Origin: Eubacteriaceae bacterium
GTDB lineage: Bacteria > Bacillota > Clostridia > Lachnospirales > Lachnospiraceae
Assembly (NCBI GenBank): GCA_902362455.1
Contig: CABIWJ010000001.1
Location: forward strand, 305,311-369,310
DNA length: 64,000 bases
Direction of reading: 5' to 3'
This document shows, piece by piece, positions 56,657 to 64,000 of this stretch (positions within the stretch are counted from its first letter, which is position 1; the number at the start of each line of letters is the position of its first letter). Made by a program: the position numbers and the translations under genes. The notes below the pieces were generated by a model. It was not told the origin of the DNA. It worked only from the letters and a program-made list of their open reading frames with translations, and made no database searches.

Positions 56657-59600
56657 GTTTGAGAACCTTGTAAATTATGATAAGAGTAAAACAGTTGTGA
56701 CAGCAATTGCAACACCTGTGTCGTTTGAGAACCTTGTAAATTATGATAAGAGTAAAACTGTAATAACAGTAGGTATGCATCAGCGGTTGTTTGAGAACCT
56801 TGTAAATTATGATAAGAGTAAAACTTCTGACAACGTCGAAATTATATCTAATCCGTTTGAGAACCTTGTAAATTATGATAAGAGTAAAACTGTGATGTGT
56901 ATATCTGCTCTGTGATGTCGTTTGAGAACCTTGTAAATTATGATAAGAGTAAAACTATCACGATTAAGAAAAACAACGTATTTATGTTTGAGAACCTTGT
57001 AAATTATGATAAGAGTAAAACGCTATATCGCAAGTTGGAAATTTACTAACTGTTTGAGAACCTTGTAAATTATGATAAGAGTAAAACGAATATGGTAAAG
57101 AATCGGCTAGTCATTTGGTTTGAGAACCTTGTAAATTATGATAAGAGTAAAACTGTTAATTTCCGACTGTACGTCTAAATTATGTTTGAGAACCTTGTAA
57201 ATTATGATAAGAGTAAAACCATTTGCTCTCTACATCACTAAACCTTACTGTTTGAGAACCTTGTAAATTATGATAAGAGTAAAACTATGAAGAAACAAAA
57301 AGAAAGTATGATAGAGTTTGAGAACCTTGTAAATTATGATAAGAGTAAAACTAGCACGCCAGCAGACGAACAGAAACGCATAGTTTGAGAACCTTGTAAA
57401 TTATGATAAGAGTAAAACTTCGGCGGCAACATTTACTAATATAGACTTGTTTGAGAACCTTGTAAATTATGATAAGAGTAAAACTTAGGTAAATACAAAA
57501 AAATATGGAAGTCTGTTTGAGAACCTTGTAAATTATGATAAGAGTAAAACCTACTTGAAGGTTGTGATAATATTAAGTCTGTTTGAGAACCTTGTAAATT
57601 ATGATAAGAGTAAAACAAATAAAATACAATTAGAACATTCAATATTGTTTGAGAACCTTGTAAATTATGATAAGAGTAAAACAGAAGTCAGAGAAACAAT
57701 AGAAAATGCTTAGTTTGAGAACCTTGTAAATTATGATAAGAGTAAAACTATACGGAACGTCATTAATATGGACATTTGAGTTTGAGAACCTTGTAAATTA
57801 TGATAAGAGTAAAACTTCATAATAAAACGTTCGGTAATAGTTATGTTTGAGAACCTTGTAAATTATGATAAGAGTAAAACCTATCCTTGGTCTTGGAATT
57901 GCCGTATTTGGTTTGAGAACCTTGTAAATTATGATAAGAGTAAAACCGCTTGCTACTTCTCCGCATTATTATGATAGTTTGAGAACCTTGTAAATTATGA
58001 TAAGAGTAAAACACTTAAAAAGAAAATTTGTTACTTTAATATGTTTGAGAACCTTGTAAATTATGATAAGAGTAAAACTTAATAATACGTCTATGCGTAA
58101 ATGTGATAGTTTGAGAACCTTGTAAATTATGATAAGAGTAAAACTAAATCTGTATAAAGTCTTTATCGATTAAGTTTGAGAACCTTGTAAATTATGATAA
58201 GAGTAAAACCTGTTTTGCATTTAAATACTTGTCAATAGCGTTTGAGAACCTTGTAAATTATGATAAGAGTAAAACAAGAAATAAAAAATATAATCGATTT
58301 AGGGGGTTTGAGAACCTTGTAAATTATGATAAGAGTAAAACAACATATCTCATAAGTACCACCACCAAAGTGTTTGAGAACCTTGTAAATTATGATAAGA
58401 GTAAAACTCATTAATTGAACAAGAAATGGATATGAATGTTTGAGAACCTTGTAAATTATGATAAGAGTAAAACTACATTCTATCAAATTGCCATAAAATA
58501 AGTGTTTGAGAACCTTGTAAATTATGATAAGAGTAAAACGATTAATTTAATAATAGCGATAGGGATAAGGTTTGAGAACCTTGTAAATTATGATAAGAGT
58601 AAAACAAATATATACGAAGATAATATATACAAAGTTTGAGAACCTTGTAAATTATGATAAGAGTAAAACACCAAAATGGTCTACTGTTAAACTGTCTAGT
58701 TTGAGAACCTTGTAAATTATGATAAGAGTAAAACATATATCGGTGCGTTATTGTGGTGGTAATTGTTTGAGAACCTTGTAAATTATGATAAGAGTAAAAC
58801 AACACGAACAAAACAATACCAGCAACAACAGTTTGAGAACCTTGTAAATTATGATAAGAGTAAAACTTTTGAATAGAATTGATTTGTATTAATACAGTTT
58901 GAGAACCTTGTAAATTATGATAAGAGTAAAACCTTTTCAGTTGTAAGTATTCAGATGGTGGTGTTTGAGAACCTTGTAAATTATGATAAGAGTAAAACTT
59001 TCTCGGAGATACAGTTCTCTGCGAAAATGTTTGAGAACCTTGTAAATTATGATAAGAGTAAAACAATTAATACAGCAACGTGAGATAAAGGCTAGTTTGA
59101 GAACCTTGTAAATTATGATAAGAGTAAAACATTAAAAAAGTTGTACGAAGATAATACAGGTTTGAGAACCTTGTAAATTATGATAAGAGTAAAACTGAGG
59201 CAAGTTAAATACTTCATAACCTTTTGTTTGAGAACCTTGTAAATTATGATAAGAGTAAAACCACAAGTAACTATATCATATCTATCTAAGTGTTTGAGAA
59301 CCTTGTAAATTATGATAAGAGTAAAACTGATTTTGCACAGGGCATTTGTATTGAATGGTTTGAGAACCTTGTAAATTATGATAAGAGTAAAACGGCATTG
59401 GTGCCTGATACGATAGCAGGACGGTTTGAGAACCTTGTAAATTATGATAAGAGTAAAACTGTATAACGAGTACGAAGATGCAATATATGGTTTGAGAACC
59501 TTGTAAATTATGATAAGAGTAAAACAATAATTATTTGCTGTGTTCAGCAGATTAGTTTGAGAACCTTGTAAATTATGATAAGAGTAAAACGGATATTTGC

Positions 59601-59984
59601 TAGCATTTTCATTAATACAGTTTGAGAACCTTGTAAATTATGATAAGAGTAAAACGACTTTTTCACGTGAGAATGTCAAAGTCAGTTTGAGAACCTTGTA
59701 AATTATGATAAGAGTAAAACAGAAATCAGAAACGCATTTGATACCTATAAGTTTGAGTACCTTGTAAATTATGATAAGAGTAAAACAAATCTTAGTAACA
59801 TTAGATGCACCTAATTGTTTGAGTACCTTGTAAATTATGATAAGAGTAAAACTTTAAGAAGCCAAAATACGAAATTAACCCAGTTTGAGTACCTTGTAAA
59901 TTATGATAAGAGTAAAACATCGTTCTCATATGACAGAGATTTCTTCTAGTTTGAGAACCTTGTAAATTATGATAAGAGTAAAAC
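56657..59984 (+). CRISPR. CRISPR array, 51 repeats and 50 spacers
   Basis: The repeat is 36 bp, beginning GTTTGAGAACC and ending AGAGTAAAAC. I located 51 copies; most start every 66 bp, and spacers are 28-31 bp, mostly 30. Repeats 1-47 and 51 are identical by eye; repeats 48-50 (59751, 59817 and 59883) have T for A at position 8. Orientation matches the cas genes, and the leader is at the left. Open frames inside the array are artefacts. Confidence 0.99.
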
Positions 59985-60327
59985 AGATATTGTTGATATC
60001 AAGGGCAATAACTGTAAAACACCTTTGAAAGAAAGAACAAAAACACTTCAGGTAGCCAAAACATTTCTAAAATACAGACAGGAAGATTTGGAACGAATAC
60101 TTTCAGATGACGGAATTCTTTTCAGAACAAACCGAAGCATTCAGGCAGAAGGTTCCTTTGGAGATTTAAAACATGATATGCAGTTTAGAAGATACTTAAG
60201 CAAAGGAACAACAAATGTTCTTGCAGAAAGTACATTGCTGGCAATGGCAAGGAATATAAATAAACTACATAACAAGATTCAAAAAGGCAAGACAGGAACT
60301 CATTTATTTCCGCTGAAAAGTGCCTGA
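59985..60327 (+). pseudogene. IS1182-type transposase, C-terminal remnant
   Basis: About 113 codons, open from the last CRISPR repeat to TGA. The stretch KTPLKERTKTLQVAKTFL, then RSIQAEGSFGDLKHD, then RRYLSKGTTNVLAES and ARNINKLHNKI is the C-terminal DDE region of IS1182-family transposases, with the last catalytic Glu in QAEGSFG. The remaining two-thirds of the gene is absent. The fragment begins exactly where repeat 51 ends. Confidence 0.85.
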
Positions 60328-60452
60328 TTTTAAACTTTTTCAAATAGATTTTCAAAGCCAATAAAGACGGCTTGTTAAAGTGCACCATTTTTAGGAAATG
60401 ACAGAAAAAATCGCAATTTCAACTTAGAAATAATCATAAAAACCGCATAAAT

Positions 60453-60547
60453 GAAGCTGCCGCTTCACGAATTTTCATTCGTTAAAGCGACAGCCCCACT
60501 GATTGCAAAAAAAGAAGCTGTGCACTAATTCTTAGTGCGACAGCCCC
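60453..60547 (+). repeat. Twin hairpins beginning GAAGCTG and ending CGACAGCCCC
   Basis: Hairpin 1 spans 60453-60497 and hairpin 2 spans 60514-60547. Both start GAAGCTG and end CGACAGCCCC, but the stems between differ. The second is followed by six T and could terminate transcription. They lie 125-220 bp past the transposase remnant and may include its terminal inverted repeat. The rest of 60328-60694 shows no gene. Confidence 0.65.
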
Positions 60548-60694
60548 TTTTTTATAAAACTAGATACTTGCTATGAAACATTTAACTTTTTTCTACAAAG
60601 TTTTAAATATGATCACTATACAAAAATTAAATTTTAACTATTTAAAAAGTAAACCATCTCTGATTTACTTTTAATAAATTATAAATATTTATTA

Positions 60695-62071
60695 CTATTT
60701 TGCATCAATTAATAATTCTTTTGGACTTTTCTTTAAATTGCTTGACGAAGATATTAGCAAAGAAATTATAAGAACTATTGACATAAATAAAATCACATAT
60801 ATCATTAATTTTGGAGATATATTAATTTCTAAACTTGTTAGTGTTTTATTAAATCCATCTACTTCAGCACCACCTCCAAGCTGGCTAGATGCTGACTGTT
60901 TAGCAATTTGTTTTGCTATAGTACCAGTGACTTTACTTAATATGTTATTTCCAATCATACCTGCTGTATAAACAGCCAGAAAGTATGATCCTATAAATGC
61001 TGGGATTGATACAAATACTAGTTCAATAACAAATTGTCCGAATATTTTGGCTTTTGAAATTCCTAATGAAAGTAAAATTGCAATTTCTTTTTTTCTAGCA
61101 TTCATCCATAAAAACAATAGTAATGAAACTGTAACACCTGCAAATAGTAATGAACCTGCAAATAATTTGTTCGCTATTTTATATATACCTGATATTGATT
61201 GTTGTAGTGCTGGGTAATTATTTGAACTTTTAATCAAATTATATTGTTGCCAATCTATATCGAGTTTTTCAATATTTTTAATAACTTTATCTAAATTTTT
61301 ATCACCTTTTACAAAAAATGTTGCATCTTGATATACTGCAGTATCCTCTGTATTTCCATATACTTTTGCAGCCGTATCTAAATCAGTTATCAAAGTATTT
61401 TCGTAAAGTTCTTGAGCTGCAGTAACGCCACCTTCATTATGACCATCAAAAAGACCTTTTATCTCAACTTCAACTTCTTCATTTGCTCCTTTTTCATTAT
61501 CGGCATCAAATAAATTAGATTTTATTTTTATTTTATCTCCAATTTTTAAATTGTTTTTTTCTGCTAAGTCTTTATGCATTAAAATCTTGTTTTTATCATT
61601 TTCATTTAAGTGTTCCCCACTAGATAATTTGTAAGCTCCTGAGATAAACTTATTTTCTTTTGATGAATCATTAACTCCCGTTAACATAACAGTTCTTTTA
61701 AAGTTTTTTGCTCTTTCTGGTGATTGTCCTGAAAGTGTTTTTTGAGTTTCTATTATATCATTATCTACTAAATCGGCAACACTATTAATTCTTTTTACGT
61801 ATGAATCAATATCTTTAGATTCAGCAATTTTTTTAATATCCTGTCCTTTTATATTGCCACCACCTCTTGGTGTTCCAAAATTAACTCTTCGGTTTATTTC
61901 CATAGAGAAACTATTTGTTATATTTCCAAAAGTTTCTTTTGATGCTCTGTTCGTAGCATCTTTAATTGATAAACTAATAAGACAAAGTGTTGACATAGCT
62001 GTTATAACTAACAATATAATTATTGATTTTAGACTTTTTCTGGTTACATAATGAAATGCATTTTTAATCAT
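60695..62071 (-). CDS. ABC transporter permease, FtsX type
   Basis: 458 residues. An N-terminal helix (about 15-35) is followed by an extracellular MacB-like domain (about 40-300) and three C-terminal helices (about 305-330, 350-380 and 425-447), with SLGISKAKIFGQFVIELVF as the FtsX cytoplasmic coupling motif. It works with the ATPase whose stop overlaps its start by 3 nt. The arrangement of permease, ATPase, permease is seen in Firmicutes peptide exporters and bacteriocin self-protection. AGGAGG-type site 8 nt upstream. Confidence 0.88.
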   Translation of the reverse strand: MIKNAFHYVTRKSLKSIIILLVITAMSTLCLISLSIKDATNRASKETFGNITNSFSMEINRRVNFGTPRGGGNIKGQDIKKIAESKDIDSYVKRINSVADLVDNDIIETQKTLSGQSPERAKNFKRTVMLTGVNDSSKENKFISGAYKLSSGEHLNENDKNKILMHKDLAEKNNLKIGDKIKIKSNLFDADNEKGANEEVEVEIKGLFDGHNEGGVTAAQELYENTLITDLDTAAKVYGNTEDTAVYQDATFFVKGDKNLDKVIKNIEKLDIDWQQYNLIKSSNNYPALQQSISGIYKIANKLFAGSLLFAGVTVSLLLFLWMNARKKEIAILLSLGISKAKIFGQFVIELVFVSIPAFIGSYFLAVYTAGMIGNNILSKVTGTIAKQIAKQSASSQLGGGAEVDGFNKTLTSLEINISPKLMIYVILFMSIVLIISLLISSSSNLKKSPKELLIDAK

Positions 62072-62727
62072 TATTTGACCTCCTGAGTAATTTTGTGTAT
62101 TTTTTTAAGTTTTCTATCTCTTAATTCTAAAATAATGTCAGCAGAATTTGCAACTTCTTTGCTATGTGTTACCACGATTACACACTTATTTCTTTCTTTT
62201 GCTAACTTTTTAAGTATTTCAATTATTTCACCAGCAGTATCAACATCAAGATTTCCAGTAGGTTCATCTGCTAAAATTATTGGGGCTTCTGAAACTAATG
62301 CTCTTGCAATTGCCACTCTTTGTTGTTGTCCTCCTGATAACTTCATTACATTTCTATTTATTTGACTTTTATCAAGCCCTAATTCAAATAAGATTGTTTC
62401 AGATGCATTTTTATTTACTAATCTAACATTTTCTATTGGTGTTAAATAATCAATTAAATTATAGTTTTGAAAAACTAATGATATGTTATTTTTTCTATGA
62501 TTACTATAGCCGTCTTTCTCTATATCATTTCCTTTAAATAAGATTTGACCATTTTGTGGTTTATCTAAACCTGCTAATAGTGAAAGTAATGTTGACTTTC
62601 CTGCCCCTGATTTTCCTATTATTGCATAGAATTTTCCGATTTCAAATTTTTGATTTACATTAGATAATACTAACTCACCTGAATTTGAATAATTATATGT
62701 TACATTTTTTATTTCTAATATATCCAT
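62071..62727 (-). CDS. ABC transporter ATP-binding protein
   Basis: 218 residues with Walker A IGKSGAGKSTLLS, signature LSGGQQQR and Walker B IILADEPTGNLD, the LolD/MacB branch. It has AGGAG upstream. It lies between two FtsX permease genes on the same strand, which together probably form a heterodimeric exporter. The D-loop and switch His (VVTHS) are intact, so it should hydrolyse ATP. Confidence 0.92.
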   Translation of the reverse strand: MDILEIKNVTYNYSNSGELVLSNVNQKFEIGKFYAIIGKSGAGKSTLLSLLAGLDKPQNGQILFKGNDIEKDGYSNHRKNNISLVFQNYNLIDYLTPIENVRLVNKNASETILFELGLDKSQINRNVMKLSGGQQQRVAIARALVSEAPIILADEPTGNLDVDTAGEIIEILKKLAKERNKCVIVVTHSKEVANSADIILELRDRKLKKIHKITQEVK

Positions 62728-62737
62728 TTTTAATCTC

Positions 62738-64000
62738 CTAACTTATTTTTGATAATATTTCTTTTGGTTTTTTAATTAATATCATTAAACTTGAAATAAT
62801 AACTGATAGAACAATAATTCCAATTAATATTCCGTAACTTTGTAGAAATGTTATGAGATTTGAAATTAAATTATTGTTTTTAAGTAAGCTATCAACCATT
62901 ATTGTTGAATCATCAGAATTCATAAATCCACCGACTATAATATTTAATATTACATTTCCTATAAACAATGATAATACCAAAGAGGGTAGTGATATAAATA
63001 ATAATTCAAGTATAAATTGAGTTACAATTTTTATTTTACTTATACCAATTGATAACAATATTCCTATTTCATGTATTCTTTCTCTTAACCATAATATTAA
63101 TATTAATGACAATACCGTTATTCCACCTATCATAATTGAATATGTCATAATCTTAATAATATGTTTTATTCCATCTATAGACTCTAGTGTTTCTTCGAAT
63201 ACATGGTTATCACTTGAAACATTGAATTGTGACCAATCAATTTTAATTTTTTTAATTTTATTTAATGCTACCTTTGTATTTTCTGAACTGTCTGAAAATA
63301 TTGCAAGTTTATTAACAATTTTGTTATTTTCAGGTTTATTTAATGCTTTTTGACTTGATTCATAATCAATAAATACCATATTTTCACTAAAGTCTGATGA
63401 TAAACCAGTATATTTTTCTTGTTTTTTACCTGAAAAGATTCCAATTATCTCAAACTCATATTCTAATTTCTTTTCACTATTATTAAAATCAATTAATTGA
63501 AGTTTGATTTTATCGTTAAGTTTTAGGTTATTTTTTTCAGCAAGTTCCTTATGAATAAGAATTTTTCCTCTATCATTATTATTAATATGTCTGCCTTTTA
63601 TAATAGTGAAAATACCACTATTAAATAAATTATTCTTTTCACTATTATTAGTAGCTTCTACTGAAAGCATATTTTTGAACTCATCTGATAAATCATCTCG
63701 TTCTACTAATTGAGTTCCATCTACAACTTTGATGTTTGTAGTTCTAGCTAGTCCATCATACATAGTGATAATTTCTTTTATTTCTTTAATATTATCTAAT
63801 TCTTTAAACTGATTAGTTTCAAAAGTATCACCATTATTTTTAGTTATTGATAATGATGTATTTGAAATCTTGTATAAGTTTTTTCCTAAATTATTTGTTG
63901 ATTTTGATATGTTCAAACATGAATACAAACATGAGAGAACTAATGTTAAAATAATAAATACTATACCTGTTCTATTTCTTTTTCTTAAAATATATGCTAT
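62738..64000 (-). CDS. ABC transporter permease, FtsX type (partial at right edge)
   Basis: About 420 residues are visible and the frame is open to the window edge. Near the edge, AYILRKRNRTGIVFIILTLV is the first transmembrane helix, so only a few residues are missing. An extracellular domain follows, then three helices with LSIGISKIKIVTQFILELLF. It is homologous to the permease at 60695 (shared AEKNNLKxxDKIK and EKNNLFNSG/ENKFISGAY segments), so the two arose by duplication. It ends 10 nt before the ATPase start. Confidence 0.88.
   Translation of the reverse strand: MAYILRKRNRTGIVFIILTLVLSCLYSCLNISKSTNNLGKNLYKISNTSLSITKNNGDTFETNQFKELDNIKEIKEIITMYDGLARTTNIKVVDGTQLVERDDLSDEFKNMLSVEATNNSEKNNLFNSGIFTIIKGRHINNNDRGKILIHKELAEKNNLKLNDKIKLQLIDFNNSEKKLEYEFEIIGIFSGKKQEKYTGLSSDFSENMVFIDYESSQKALNKPENNKIVNKLAIFSDSSENTKVALNKIKKIKIDWSQFNVSSDNHVFEETLESIDGIKHIIKIMTYSIMIGGITVLSLILILWLRERIHEIGILLSIGISKIKIVTQFILELLFISLPSLVLSLFIGNVILNIIVGGFMNSDDSTIMVDSLLKNNNLISNLITFLQSYGILIGIIVLSVIISSLMILIKKPKEILSKIS

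Noticed and set aside
56628..59527. Open reading frames of repeated peptides on both strands
   Set aside because: They are translations of the CRISPR repeat; the 36-bp repeat and unique spacers explain them fully.
56657..59984. A promoter in every repeat, as in some type II-C arrays
   Set aside because: The repeat contains TATGAT, but no -35 can be placed at 16-18 bp without using spacer bases that vary.

Overview
The window looks like a piece of a low-GC Firmicutes chromosome, most likely a gut Lachnospiraceae-type Clostridia. The call rests on the AT-rich codon use, strong AGGAGG-type ribosome binding sites, a beta-glucoside PTS, SEC-C, DegV and flavodiiron proteins, HD-GYP and GGDEF signalling, and a Streptococcus-like type II-A CRISPR system. 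No rRNA or tRNA gene was seen.

Positions 1-17,200 are accessory DNA. A very large protein of defence-NTPase flavour enters from the left edge. It is followed by three modules bounded by four copies of an 11-bp core, GAGTTTGAATA, each next to a strong hairpin. Module 1 carries MarR and MATE genes plus a broken KTR zinc-ribbon gene. Module 2 begins at an integrase remnant and carries a MacB-type ABC pair, a lone EF-Tu domain II protein, membrane proteins and a two-gene cassette preceded by eight copies of the heptamer AGTCTCA. Module 3 has a second decayed integrase and an aldo/keto reductase.

Positions 17,349-28,340 form one regulated catabolic locus. A divergent GntR/UTRA repressor faces TTGTTTAAACAA operators. 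Downstream run a PTS EIIBCA, a 6-phospho-beta-glucosidase, two Cof-type phosphatases, a LanC-like protein with an altered zinc site, a cysteine-synthase-family PLP enzyme and a DUF997/sodium-symporter pair, ending at an intrinsic terminator. No lantibiotic precursor or LanB/LanM is present, so the LanC-like and PLP enzymes probably belong to a small-molecule pathway.

Positions 28,364-50,330 are mostly core-like genes: a deoxyinosine/uracil glycosylase, a cation/proton antiporter under a fluoride riboswitch, an MmcQ-MGMT fusion, an SLC13-type permease, two MATE pumps, a secreted nuclease, DegV, TetR, a diguanylate cyclase, an HD-GYP protein with an elaborate pseudoknotted leader, a flavodiiron protein, and a DXS-family enzyme behind a MerR-type promoter. 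Several fragments (nucleoside phosphorylase, Rpn transposase, NadA) show local decay.

Positions 50,528-59,984 hold a complete type II-A CRISPR-Cas locus: divergent tracrRNA, cas9 (1,353 aa), cas1, cas2, csn2, a short leader ending in ATTTGAG, and an array of 51 repeats and 50 spacers. The distal end of the array abuts a truncated IS1182-type transposase. The right edge holds a minus-strand ABC export/immunity-type module (permease, ATPase, partial permease).
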